A stretch of DNA of 64,000 nt from Chitinophaga japonensis (GTDB lineage: Bacteria; Bacteroidota; Bacteroidia; Chitinophagales; Chitinophagaceae): the NCBI RefSeq assembly GCF_007830125.1, contig NZ_VLLG01000004.1:248001-312000 (forward strand). Reading direction: 5' to 3'. Below, piece by piece: positions 16,036 to 24,808 of this stretch (positions are counted from its first letter, which is position 1; each line of letters opens with the position of its first letter). A program made the translations under genes and the position numbers. The notes beneath the pieces are model-generated. The model was not told where the DNA came from, made no database searches, and saw only the letters and a list, made by a program, of their open reading frames with translations.

Positions 16036-16695
16036 ATGCGCACCCGTAAAACCCTTATCGACCGCAGGAATTTCCTGAAGGCTTCGGCCACCCTCACCAC
16101 TGCTGTTACCGGCCTGGGCCTGTTACCCCTGGGAGGATGGGCTGCCCCCATACCCGGCGCGGAAGCGGAAGACAACATCAACCTCATTGGCCCTAAAGCC
16201 GGCTATGCTCCCCAGGTAGGCACCCTGGTATCCATGATGAACTGGATGCGCCACGTAGTGCTGCTGTCTTTAAAAGGCCTGCAGCAGGAAGAGCTGGATT
16301 ACCTGCATGACGCCAAGGCCAACACCATCGGCGCCATGCTGATGCACCTGGCGGCCACGGAACGGTTTTACCAGGCGCATACTTTTGAGGGAAAACAATG
16401 GGGCGACTGGAGTGAGCAGGATAAGCAACGCTGGACCGCAGCCTCCGAACTGGGCGAGTCCGCCCGCAAAACCATCAAAGGGCATGACCTGCAGTATTAC
16501 CTGGACGCGCTGCAGGAAGTGCGCCAGCATACCCTGGACGAGCTGAAGAAAAGGGACGACCAGTGGCTGCTGGCGGTAGATAAGAAATGGTACTGGGGCC
16601 CCACCAATAACTATTGCAAATGGTTCCATGTTTGTGAGCATGAGTCCAATCACAATGGGCAGATCAAGTGGATAAAGGGCCGGTTGCCCAGGTAA
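16036..16695 (+). CDS. DinB-superfamily protein with Tat-type signal
   Basis: The 219-residue protein has a twin-arginine leader (RRNFLKASA at 10-18, then a hydrophobic run ending GGWAAP), so Tat export is predicted. The mature part is a DinB-like four-helix bundle; candidate metal ligands are the His in LMHLAATERFY and the two in CEHESNHNGQI near the C terminus. DinB proteins bind divalent metal and may act in thiol transfer or hydrolysis; the substrate is unknown. The next gene starts 19 nt downstream, so the two may share a transcript. Confidence 0.85.
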   Translation: MRTRKTLIDRRNFLKASATLTTAVTGLGLLPLGGWAAPIPGAEAEDNINLIGPKAGYAPQVGTLVSMMNWMRHVVLLSLKGLQQEELDYLHDAKANTIGAMLMHLAATERFYQAHTFEGKQWGDWSEQDKQRWTAASELGESARKTIKGHDLQYYLDALQEVRQHTLDELKKRDDQWLLAVDKKWYWGPTNNYCKWFHVCEHESNHNGQIKWIKGRLPR

Positions 16696-16714
16696 TTTAT
16701 CGTAAACAACATGC

Positions 16715-18673
16715 ATGTTAAGCCATCATAAAGCATCACCTGCCGCCTCCGCTTCCCGGGCGGCCGCGCACCGTCCCGGTTCAGCAGGCATCGCCAGGCC
16801 GGCGGTAGCTCAGGGGCCGTTTGCGGCGCAACGCATGCCCGCACCGCGTAGCGGCCAGCCGGTTGTACAGCGTGTCATTGCCGGCCTGGAAGCCTACCAG
16901 GACCCGGCCCATATACCAAGGGAATGGCTGGACACCTATCACCGCGATCTCCTGGACGCCCAGGCCTTCCTGTCGGAAGACCAGGTGTGGAATGTCTTTA
17001 ACCGGGTGGTAGGACCGGGTATGCCATACAATTATGGCATAGCCATCAACCATGTGGGGGGCAACCACTGGACGCTTCGGTATAAAGAGGTGGATTACCA
17101 GGTGGTGGGCGATGGCAGTTGCGGCCTCCATGCCGTGCACCTGGCGCACAGCCTGCTGAATGGCGCCACCGTAGACCCAAAGGTAGCTTACAAAGCGCCC
17201 GCTGACTTCGTGAACCAGCAGCGGCAGGCGTTGTACAACAACCTGGTGCATGCGGACAATGCCGCGCAATCCAATAGGGAAGCGGCAAGGCATATCAGCC
17301 TGGCCATTACCAATACAGAGCATGTATTTGAAACCGGGTTTGGCACGGACATGCAGCGCCTGCTGCAGGAAACCGTTATCCGCAGCAACCGGGAAAACCT
17401 GAACCGCTTCCTGGACATTGGCTATGCCAATTACTGGGCGCAAAGAAAAAAAGCGATCAACGACCTGCCGAAACCTTCTGAAGCCAGGAAAATCTACCAG
17501 ACGGACGAATTCCACAGGCTGGCGCAAGGCCGTGCATCGCTGAACGAGGTATTGACCTTAGCTATTTCACAGGTACACCAAAGACATAATTTTTCTGTCG
17601 CTATAGATTTTTCCCAGCCGGATTTCCAGGGCGAGATCACGAAGAGCGCCCGCTCGGCCGGGAAGAGCTTCCGGTCGCCGGCCGCCGTTAAAAAAGAAAT
17701 GGAAGCGTTCAAGACGGCCTATAAACTGAAGTCCCCGAAGAAAAAGCGCTTACGCGGGGGAGGGAAGAGTTTCCTGTCAAAAGAGGAAAGGGTGGCGTTG
17801 CGTAAAAAGATGAGAAGCCCTGGCTTCCGGAAGAAGGTGATGCTGGCTTCCCGCCAGGCTGTCCTGAAGTTCAGGAAAACAGGAACAGAAAAAGGCAGCA
17901 TTACCAAAATGATCAGCGAAGGTTCGCTTGACTTCAAAAGCGTGAATATGTCAAGCGCCCAGGTACTGGAAGCGCTGCACGCTTTCACCAGCAGCAAAAC
18001 TACCGGGAAAAGTGACCTGGCGCTGGGATCGGGTAAGGCATCCTACACGTCCATCGGCCAGGGCGGCCTGCAGGTGAAAGGGCTGGAAACCTATCCCGAA
18101 GAGACCCGCTGGTTCCAGCAGCGGATCACGAAATGGAAGGTAAGTCCCGCGGACCTGTTCCGGGCCCTGATGACCAGGAATGAAGACGAGCTGCAAAGGC
18201 TTACCCGCGCCAATAAGACCGAAATGAAGCATATGCTCAGCTTCCGCGTATTGCAACTGGAGGAGATCTTCCGGGGGATGCAGTTCGGCATCGGGGTAGC
18301 GGCCCATTTAAACCTCGGGTTTCACGGGCAAAGCGATATCGGCAATTACCTGTACAATATGCCGATGTACGCCGGCGGCGCTACCACCAATGTTACACAA
18401 ACCCAGGACTGGAACGCCCCGCACGATCCCTCCCTGTGGAGCCAGCAGGAGCAGAGCACCATGAATGGCATTCAGCAGCTCGCGGAAATGGACATGGAAG
18501 CCGGCCAGATGTATAACATGCATGCGCAGAATTTTTTGCAGCAGCTACATGCAGAGCCGGAAGAAGGAGAGGAGCCTACCGGGGAGCTGGTAGATCAAAG
18601 CTACCAGTTTATGATGTCGCCGAATCCTTATATCAACGAGGACGAAGACGATGGCGGTGAGAAAAAGATATAG
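16715..18673 (+). CDS. Putative secreted effector with OTU-like cysteine-protease motif
   Basis: The 652-residue protein has no family I can name with certainty. Residues 1-50 are Ala/Pro/Arg-rich, ending PVVQRVI (49-55), like the disordered leaders of proteins associated with extracellular contractile injection systems (DUF4157 group). A compact region follows with NHW (117-119) and GDGSCGLHAV (132-141), which resembles the catalytic Asp-x-x-Cys block of OTU peptidases. A strongly basic stretch lies around 335-395 (PKKKRLRGGGK), and the C terminus is acidic (NEDEDDGGEKKI). A third catalytic residue was not placed. There is no signal peptide. It reads as a cargo or toxin-like protein; this is inference. 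Confidence 0.7.
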   Translation: MLSHHKASPAASASRAAAHRPGSAGIARPAVAQGPFAAQRMPAPRSGQPVVQRVIAGLEAYQDPAHIPREWLDTYHRDLLDAQAFLSEDQVWNVFNRVVGPGMPYNYGIAINHVGGNHWTLRYKEVDYQVVGDGSCGLHAVHLAHSLLNGATVDPKVAYKAPADFVNQQRQALYNNLVHADNAAQSNREAARHISLAITNTEHVFETGFGTDMQRLLQETVIRSNRENLNRFLDIGYANYWAQRKKAINDLPKPSEARKIYQTDEFHRLAQGRASLNEVLTLAISQVHQRHNFSVAIDFSQPDFQGEITKSARSAGKSFRSPAAVKKEMEAFKTAYKLKSPKKKRLRGGGKSFLSKEERVALRKKMRSPGFRKKVMLASRQAVLKFRKTGTEKGSITKMISEGSLDFKSVNMSSAQVLEALHAFTSSKTTGKSDLALGSGKASYTSIGQGGLQVKGLETYPEETRWFQQRITKWKVSPADLFRALMTRNEDELQRLTRANKTEMKHMLSFRVLQLEEIFRGMQFGIGVAAHLNLGFHGQSDIGNYLYNMPMYAGGATTNVTQTQDWNAPHDPSLWSQQEQSTMNGIQQLAEMDMEAGQMYNMHAQNFLQQLHAEPEEGEEPTGELVDQSYQFMMSPNPYINEDEDDGGEKKI

Positions 18674-18708
18674 GTATTATTCATTGTTAATTACTAATTG
18701 AAATTGTC

Positions 18709-19257
18709 ATGGAAGAAGAACTGACGGCAGGACTGGGCTCCCGCGTGCAACACTCGCGGTTTGGACCCGGCGTTATTATCGGTGTGAAATACGCACAGTA
18801 CGTAGTCACTTTTTTAAACAGCGGTATCGAGGAGATAGACAAGACCGATCCCCAGTTTGAAGTACTGTACGCAGAAAACCGCAGCGTGGAAGTGGAAACC
18901 GTATCGCAGGTGGAAGCCTCCCTGCTCAAGATATTGCGACTCTGGGGCAACATGACGGAAATAGTGCCCCTGGGCGACCGCTGGGCAAACGGCACCTTGG
19001 TGCTGAAACCGGCGGATCCTTCGCTGAAGCCCAAGGAAGTGCCGATCGAAACTTTCTTCCACAAGATCGTAATGGTAAGGGACCGCCTCCGCGTGCTGGA
19101 ACAGCAGATCAACGGGCATAAGCTGCTCAGCGATGAGGATAAGGTGAACCTGCAGCAATATGTTACCCGCATTTATGGCTCGCTCACTACCTTCAATGTG
19201 CTGTTCCGCGATAAGGAGCACTGGTTTACCGGGGAAAAAGGAGGGAAGGACGATTAG
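18709..19257 (+). CDS. Small protein with N-terminal Tudor/KOW-like barrel
   Basis: The 182-residue cytoplasmic protein opens with GSRVQHSRFGPGVIIGVKYAQ, the GxxVxHxxFGxGxI pattern seen in the C-terminal Tudor-like domain of UvrD/PcrA helicases and in CarD-like barrels. The remainder is mostly helical (VMVRDRLRVLEQQIN, LQQYVTRIYGSLTTFNVLF). The role is unknown; nucleic-acid or polymerase contact is possible by analogy. It lies 35 nt after the effector-like gene on the same strand. Confidence 0.75.
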   Translation: MEEELTAGLGSRVQHSRFGPGVIIGVKYAQYVVTFLNSGIEEIDKTDPQFEVLYAENRSVEVETVSQVEASLLKILRLWGNMTEIVPLGDRWANGTLVLKPADPSLKPKEVPIETFFHKIVMVRDRLRVLEQQINGHKLLSDEDKVNLQQYVTRIYGSLTTFNVLFRDKEHWFTGEKGGKDD

Positions 19258-19268
19258 AACGGCAAGCC

Positions 19269-20315
19269 TTATGGCGTGTGCGCAATGCAGAACAGTGTTT
19301 CGCCCTTGTTTACCGGCGGCGTGCCCACCTTGTAAAGGATAATGCCGTCCACCGGTGCAATCACATCGCCCAGGCGGCGCCCGGACAGGTCCGTGCAATA
19401 GCCCAGCTTCATGCCTTTTTTCACATAGTCATTACTGTGAAAGCTGCTGTAGAAAATTCCGGTATGCCCGCTGCTCACATAGCTGCGCTCCCGGATGATC
19501 AGCGGGTTTTCCGGCTGCAGGGGCTGGCCCGGCAGCATTTGCAGGTGCCGCATCAGGCTACGCAGCGCGCGGTTTATTTTCTCCACCTCCCCGGGGCGCA
19601 CCATGCCCAGGCGGCCGCACTCTATCGCTACGGTGGGAATATTGCGGGACATCGCTTCACGTGTGCCGTACAGGGTGGGAGCGCCCGGCTCCGGGTTCCA
19701 CGCAATGGGAATGATATAATCAAAGCCCAGTGACCAGGCCATTTCCCGGCTTTTTTCCGTTAGCGCCGCATGGCCCTGGTAGTCATAGTAACCTGCATAA
19801 TCGTGCAGGTCCTCGTTGCCGTCCCCGGCATGTACGTCGGCATAATAGTCACAGCGTTGCATGATCCCGTTCGCCAGGGTCCAGGCCATGCGGTCGGTAA
19901 GCGTGCCCTTTGGATCGCCGGGAAAGGAGCGGTTCAGGTTCTTGCCGTCTATGGGATTGGTGTAAATGCTTCTTCCCAGGAAAGCCGGTACATTGGCTAC
20001 CTGCACCAGTATCACCGTGCCGCTCATATCCGCCGCCTGCAGTTGGCCGGGCAGTTGCTGCGCCGCCATAATGGGCGGGTATTCATACCCGTGCACACCG
20101 GCGGTAATGCCCAGCACCGGCCCTGCCTTGGCGCCGTGGATAATGGTGACGGGGATCACCGTACTGTCAGTTTCCCCTGCTACCGGGATCTCCAGTTGCC
20201 GCTGCTGTCCCGGTGGGATGGTTTGTCCCGCAAAGGAAAAAGGCTGCGCCTGGGCAAAAGCGGCCAGTGGAAAGCAAAAAAGCAGCAGGGGCCGCAATAG
20301 GTCTTGTACGCGCAT
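19269..20315 (-). CDS. Secreted succinylglutamate desuccinylase/aspartoacylase-like metallohydrolase
   Basis: The 348-residue protein carries a signal peptide (MRVQDLLRPLLLFCFPLAAFA). It belongs to the AstE/AspA zinc carboxypeptidase-like superfamily (M14 relatives). The first metal ligands are the His and Glu in GVHGYEYPP, and the third is the His in YADVHAGDGNED; a catalytic Glu lies in TVAIECGRLG. A C-terminal beta-domain follows (GTPPVNKGETLFCI). Secreted Bacteroidota members deacylate amino-acid derivatives or peptides; the substrate is unknown. It stands alone, with a textbook promoter upstream. Confidence 0.85.
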   Translation of the reverse strand: MRVQDLLRPLLLFCFPLAAFAQAQPFSFAGQTIPPGQQRQLEIPVAGETDSTVIPVTIIHGAKAGPVLGITAGVHGYEYPPIMAAQQLPGQLQAADMSGTVILVQVANVPAFLGRSIYTNPIDGKNLNRSFPGDPKGTLTDRMAWTLANGIMQRCDYYADVHAGDGNEDLHDYAGYYDYQGHAALTEKSREMAWSLGFDYIIPIAWNPEPGAPTLYGTREAMSRNIPTVAIECGRLGMVRPGEVEKINRALRSLMRHLQMLPGQPLQPENPLIIRERSYVSSGHTGIFYSSFHSNDYVKKGMKLGYCTDLSGRRLGDVIAPVDGIILYKVGTPPVNKGETLFCIAHTP

Positions 20316-20343
20316 GTATCACTGTTTAAAATGGTTCCGCGGG

Positions 20344-20373
20344 CAAAAGTAATACAATTGTGTATAAATGCAA
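20344..20373 (-). promoter_or_regulatory. Full Bacteroidota promoter for the AstE/AspA-like gene
   Basis: Minus strand: TTG (20373-20371), 19 nt, then TACTTTTG (20351-20344), both in consensus form with ideal spacing. It ends 28 nt before the ATG at 20315. Confidence 0.85.
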
Positions 20374-20403
20374 CCTTGTTGCGAATAATAGGGAGGGGAG
20401 ATG

Positions 20404-21501
20404 CTAGCGTTTAGCCAGCACCACTGCCGGGGCCGGTTTTACGCCCATGGCCTTCATCAGACGGAAATGGGACCTGACCGCGGCGATCATGGTAGGCATG
20501 CTATGGTAGGGGAGCCCGAACTCCGCGCATTTGGCCGCTACTATCTTGCTGATGGCCGGGTAGTGGATATGGCTGATGCGGGGAAACAGGTGATGCTCTA
20601 TCTGGTAATTGAGGCCGCCGGCCAGCCAGGATATCACCTTGTTCCGCGGCGAAAAGTTGGCGGTGGTCTTCACCTGGTGAATGGCCCATTCGTTCTCGAT
20701 CACCTTGTCTTCCTGCGCCACGCTTTCAAACTCCGTTTCCTCTACCACGTGCGCCAGTTGGAAAACAATGGCCAGCGTAAAGCCCAGCACCAGGTGCATG
20801 GCCAGGAAGCCCAGCAGCCAGCCCTGCCAGCCCACGCAAAGAATGGGGACCAGGATGTAAAATACCAGGTACAGCGCCTTGCTGGCCCAAAAAACGATAT
20901 GATCATTCAGCCGCATGGGCTGCAGGGGTGTTTTATGCACTTTCCGGCTCAGGTATTTCATAAAATCCGTCAGGAATACCCAGGCCAGGGAGGATATGCC
21001 GTACACCAGCGGCAGGTACAGGTGCTGTACGCGGTGCGCCGGCTTCCAGGGCTGTGTGCTGCACTGCCGTATCAGCGGGCTTTTGGCGATGTCGTCATCC
21101 AGCCCGTCCACGTTGGTGTAGGTATGGTGAATGACATTGTGCTTCTGTTTCCACAGGAAGGCGTTGCTGCCCAGCGCATTCAGGGTAAGGCCCAGGGTCT
21201 CGTTCACCCAGGCTTTCCGCGAGTAGCTGCCATGGCAGGCGTCGTGCATCACGTTGAAGCCAATGCAGGCCAGCACAAAGCCCAGCAGGGCGCTGAGCAG
21301 GATGGCGGCCACCGCCGGCAGTATTCCCGTGAGCAGGATAATGTAAATGGCCAGCGCGCCCGGTATCAGCACCGCTGTTTTCATGTAGAGCCGGAGATTG
21401 CCCGTCTTTTTTAACCGGTTTTCCCTGAAATAGGTCTCTACGGCTGCTTTCAAAGACTGGAAAAAGAAAGCGTTCCTGTTATTAAAAGTTACTTTTGGCA
21501 T
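20404..21501 (-). CDS. Front-end type acyl-lipid/acyl-CoA fatty acid desaturase
   Basis: The 365-residue integral membrane desaturase has the three histidine boxes of the di-iron family: HDACH, HNVIHH and YQIEHH. The Gln in place of the first His of the third box (QIEHH) is typical of front-end (linoleoyl-CoA, delta-6-like) desaturases. Four hydrophobic helices surround the boxes. The frame is open for 28 codons upstream, but the ATG at 21501 begins the conserved N terminus (MPKVTFNNRNAFF). It is divergent from cspA, a sensible neighbour if both answer to cold, although that is inference. It uses O2 and an external electron donor at the inner membrane. Confidence 0.92.
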   Translation of the reverse strand: MPKVTFNNRNAFFFQSLKAAVETYFRENRLKKTGNLRLYMKTAVLIPGALAIYIILLTGILPAVAAILLSALLGFVLACIGFNVMHDACHGSYSRKAWVNETLGLTLNALGSNAFLWKQKHNVIHHTYTNVDGLDDDIAKSPLIRQCSTQPWKPAHRVQHLYLPLVYGISSLAWVFLTDFMKYLSRKVHKTPLQPMRLNDHIVFWASKALYLVFYILVPILCVGWQGWLLGFLAMHLVLGFTLAIVFQLAHVVEETEFESVAQEDKVIENEWAIHQVKTTANFSPRNKVISWLAGGLNYQIEHHLFPRISHIHYPAISKIVAAKCAEFGLPYHSMPTMIAAVRSHFRLMKAMGVKPAPAVVLAKR

Positions 21502-21630
21502 ACGTTGTAATGATAGATTGAGCCCGCTAATTAAATGATTGGCAATTGAAGATCGACTGAGAAGGAAATATGCGAATAAATGCAAATCAGTAAAAGTTAA
21601 AGTGCCAGTTTCGGCTGTAAGGTAATATAA

Positions 21631-21663
21631 TTTTGGTTTATTCGCCTGTTAAGCCTACCTTGC
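21631..21663 (+). promoter_or_regulatory. Promoter of cspA
   Basis: TTTTG (21631-21635), 20 nt, then TACCTTGC (21656-21663), two mismatches from TAnnTTTG. The leader to the ATG is only about 22 nt, far shorter than the long cold-sensing leaders of E. coli cspA. Confidence 0.5.
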
Positions 21664-21691
21664 ACCTTTACATTCTTTTAATAATTAACAA

Positions 21692-21895
21692 ATGAACACA
21701 AAATTTCAAGGAACTGTAAAGTTCTTTAACGAGACAAAAGGCTTCGGCTTCATTAAACATGATGAATCCAATAAAGAAACTTTTGTACACGTAAACGGTC
21801 TCATTCACGAGATCCAGGCCGATGACAGGGTTGAATTTGAGCTGCAGGAAGGCAGAAAAGGTATGAATGCTGTAAATGTTAGACGCATAGATTAA
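21692..21895 (+). CDS. cspA: Cold shock protein, CspA family
   Basis: The 67-residue OB-fold protein has both RNA-binding motifs: RNP1 as GFGFIKHD and RNP2 as ETFVHVNG. It binds single-stranded RNA/DNA as a chaperone. It is a monocistronic gene with its own promoter and a strong terminator directly behind. The C-terminal part (FELQEGRKGMNAVNVR) is standard for the family, and the length is normal. Confidence 0.97.
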   Translation: MNTKFQGTVKFFNETKGFGFIKHDESNKETFVHVNGLIHEIQADDRVEFELQEGRKGMNAVNVRRID

Positions 21896-21915
21896 GCTTT
21901 CTTTTAAATACCTGT

Positions 21916-21948
21916 AAAGGTCCCGGTATTTCACCGGGACCTTTTTTT
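21916..21948 (+). terminator. Intrinsic terminator of cspA
   Basis: An 11-bp perfect stem (AAAGGTCCCGG, 21916-21926, with 21934-21944) has a 7-nt loop and runs into seven T. The A-rich left flank means it could also serve the convergent ATPase gene. Confidence 0.93.
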
Positions 21949-21977
21949 ATGTCACTTTATTACTTTATACCAGGCCC

Positions 21978-24650
21978 CTACAATATCAGCCGTACCTGTT
22001 TCAGCACCCGTACCACCACGAAGCCGCCCACGCTGAAAGCAGCCACCAGCAGCCAGTCCCGGCTTTCCATAGCGCCCACATGCATTACTTTTGACAAAGC
22101 GGGTATAAAAAGCGTCAGCAGTGTGAGCAGGGAGCTGACACCGATGGATAACCATATATACTTGTTTTTCCATATCTCGTTGTTAAACAGCGGCTCTTTG
22201 GCGGATACCATGTTCAGCACATGCAGCAACTGCGAGAATATGAGGGTGAAGAACAGCACGTTATTGGGCGCCTGCTCGTTTTCCGTGCCCGCATCCATGA
22301 TGGCGGCGCCCAGGGCCGCAGCGGCAATAACGGCGCTGTAGCTCCAGATGGCGATCCATCTTTTGCGGTCTATAATGGGCTGTTCCGGGTTTTTGGGCGC
22401 TTTTTCCATCACCGCCTCGCTGCCCTCTGTTACGCCCAGGGCCAGGGCCGGCAGCACATCCGTAATGAGGTTAATGAACAGTATCTGCAGGGCCACCAGT
22501 TGGAAGGGCAGGTTCAGCGCGGCGGCTGTGCCTATTACCAGCAGCTCGCTGAGGTTGCAGGAGAGCAGGAACATAATAAAACGGCGTATGTTCTCGAAAA
22601 TAACGCGGCCCTGCTCAATGGCTTTTACAATAGAGGTAAAAGCATCGTCTTTCAGCACCATGTCCGCCACCTCCTGGGACACCTGCGTGCCACGTATGCC
22701 CATGGCAATACCGATGTCGGCTTTTTTTAGCGCGGGCGCATCGTTCACGCCGTCGCCGGTCATCGCCACGATCTGCCCGCGTTCCTGCAGTACGCTCACC
22801 AGGTCCAGCTTCTGCCGCGGGTCTACCCGGGCAAATACGGCGGCCTGCGCCCAGCGCTCCTTGTCTTCGGCAGGCAATTGCGCATAGCTTTTCATATCCC
22901 GCCCGTTGATCACGGTATCCTGCTCCTTTTCGCCGATGCCCAGTTGTTCGGCAATGTTGCGGGCGGTAGCGGGGTGATCGCCGGTGAGCATGGTCACTTT
23001 AATGCGGGCGGACCTGCATTCTTTGATCACCTGTTTCACATCTTTCCGGGGCGGGTCCAGGAAGCCGGTTACGCCCAGGAACACCAGCTCCCGCAGCAGC
23101 TCCTCCGCCGGCTGTTCCGGCTCCCGCATGGCAAAGGCCAGGGGTTTCAGTCCGTGGCCGGCCAGCTCTTCGGTGCGCTGCAGCCATTTTCGTTTATCCG
23201 GCTCAGTTAGTTCCTTTATCTCGCCCTTGTCCAGCACCTGCGTGCAGTATTCCAGCAGGTTTTCCGTAGCGCCTTTGGCGGCAATGAACCAGCCCTGGTC
23301 CTTTTTGTGCAGGGTGGCCATGACCCGCGTTTCCGAGCTGAAGGTGGCCTCTTTTTCCTTGGGATAGCGCTGCCGGTATTCCTCCACGTTCATATCTGTT
23401 TGCCAGGCAAATTTCAGCAGGCTGGTCTCCAGCGGGTCGCCGGACTCTTTCCAGCCGCCGTTCTGCTTTGCCAGGGAGGCATTGTTGCACAGCACCGCCA
23501 CGTCCAGGATATAGCGGTAGTTCCCGCCTTCCCGCACTTCTTCCGGGATGCTTTCCGCCAGCGGCTGGCCTTTGTTGGGATCTTTTTCCAGCACCTGTTC
23601 CGGCGGCATGGCCAGGGCGGCTACTTCCAGGCTGTTCTCCGTGAGTGTGCCGGTCTTGTCCGTGCAGATCACCGTGGTGGCGCCCAGGGTTTCCACGGCA
23701 GACAGCCGTTTTACGATCACCTGGTGCCGGGCCATGCGCAGCATGCCCCGGGCCAGCGCCAGGGTGGCCACAATGGGCAGCCCCTCCGGGATGGCCGCCA
23801 CGGCCAGGGCTATGGCGGTGGAGAGCATATCCAGCAGCGCTACCCGGTTGAGGATACCGGCTACAAAGATCACCAGCACGATAATGAGGGTAATGCCCAT
23901 CAGCCGGCGGCTGAAGCCTTCCAACTTCTTTTCCAGCGGGGTGGTGCCGGCTGCGGCTTCGTCCACCATGGTGGCAATGTGGCCCAGCTCCGTTTGCATA
24001 CCGGTAGCGGTACAGATCATGCGGGCGTTGCCGTTGCTGATGTAGGTGCCTTTGAACAGCATGTTGTGGCGTTCTGCCAGGGGCGTTTTTCCCTCCAGTG
24101 CCTGGGTATTTTTTTCCACAGGTACGGACTCGCCGGTCAACGCCGACTCGTTTACCTGCAACTGGGAGGCTTCCACGATCCTGCCATCCGCCGGCGCCAG
24201 GTCGCCTGCTTCGAGGAACAGGAGGTCGCCGGGCACAATTTCTTCCACGGGTATCTCCAGCGTGCGGCCGTTGCGTATCACGCGGGCGCGCAGTTGCGTC
24301 ATTTCCCGCAGGGCCTCCATGGAGTGCTCAGCCTGGTATTCCATGATAAAGCCGATGACGGTATTCACGACGATCACCAGCAGGATGGCGATGGCGTCTG
24401 CCCATTCCTGGAAAAAGGCGGAGAGGGCCGCCGCCGCCAGCAGCAGGTATACCACGGCGCTCCTGAGCTGGTGCAGCAATATCTGCCAGGTGGACCGGCC
24501 CCGGGTGGCTTCGATCACGTTCCAGCCATATTGTTCCAGCCGTTGCGCGGCTTCCTCCGGGGAGATGCCTTTGGCAGCATCTGTTTTCCATTGCTGGCTG
24601 ACCGTGTTGATATCCGATTGGTAGGGGGGCGTTTGTGCAGCTTGTTCCAT
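21978..24650 (-). CDS. Calcium-type P-type (P2) ATPase
   Basis: The 890-residue pump has all P-type signatures. The actuator motif is LTGESVPVEKN. The membrane-ion site motif is IPEGLP in TM4, as in SERCA/PMCA calcium pumps. The phosphorylation site is DKTGTLT (Asp 331), the nucleotide-binding lysine is in KGATENLL, and the hinge motifs are MLTGDHPATA and TGDGVNDAPALKKADIGIAMG. An N-terminal cation ATPase domain and a four-helix C-terminal domain complete it. It exports Ca2+ (or Mn2+) from the cytoplasm at ATP cost. It is a single gene, convergent with cspA and divergent from the T9SS protein gene. Confidence 0.93.
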   Translation of the reverse strand: MEQAAQTPPYQSDINTVSQQWKTDAAKGISPEEAAQRLEQYGWNVIEATRGRSTWQILLHQLRSAVVYLLLAAAALSAFFQEWADAIAILLVIVVNTVIGFIMEYQAEHSMEALREMTQLRARVIRNGRTLEIPVEEIVPGDLLFLEAGDLAPADGRIVEASQLQVNESALTGESVPVEKNTQALEGKTPLAERHNMLFKGTYISNGNARMICTATGMQTELGHIATMVDEAAAGTTPLEKKLEGFSRRLMGITLIIVLVIFVAGILNRVALLDMLSTAIALAVAAIPEGLPIVATLALARGMLRMARHQVIVKRLSAVETLGATTVICTDKTGTLTENSLEVAALAMPPEQVLEKDPNKGQPLAESIPEEVREGGNYRYILDVAVLCNNASLAKQNGGWKESGDPLETSLLKFAWQTDMNVEEYRQRYPKEKEATFSSETRVMATLHKKDQGWFIAAKGATENLLEYCTQVLDKGEIKELTEPDKRKWLQRTEELAGHGLKPLAFAMREPEQPAEELLRELVFLGVTGFLDPPRKDVKQVIKECRSARIKVTMLTGDHPATARNIAEQLGIGEKEQDTVINGRDMKSYAQLPAEDKERWAQAAVFARVDPRQKLDLVSVLQERGQIVAMTGDGVNDAPALKKADIGIAMGIRGTQVSQEVADMVLKDDAFTSIVKAIEQGRVIFENIRRFIMFLLSCNLSELLVIGTAAALNLPFQLVALQILFINLITDVLPALALGVTEGSEAVMEKAPKNPEQPIIDRKRWIAIWSYSAVIAAAALGAAIMDAGTENEQAPNNVLFFTLIFSQLLHVLNMVSAKEPLFNNEIWKNKYIWLSIGVSSLLTLLTLFIPALSKVMHVGAMESRDWLLVAAFSVGGFVVVRVLKQVRLIL

Positions 24651-24808
24651 ACGGGGAGCAGTGCAAGCATCATGCCTGCTGCCTTGCAGACCACCAGCCG
24701 CCTCACTGCGGTAAAATGTGCAGGCACTTGTGCTAATATCGCGTTACTGATACAGTACTGTAGTCGAAAGCACCTGAAGCATCCCTTTACTATTAAAACC
24801 CCGTTTGT

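Noticed and set aside
21502..21691. Possible cold-sensing long leader of cspA
   Set aside because: The promoter-like element lies only about 29 nt before the ATG, leaving too short a leader for an RNA thermosensor.
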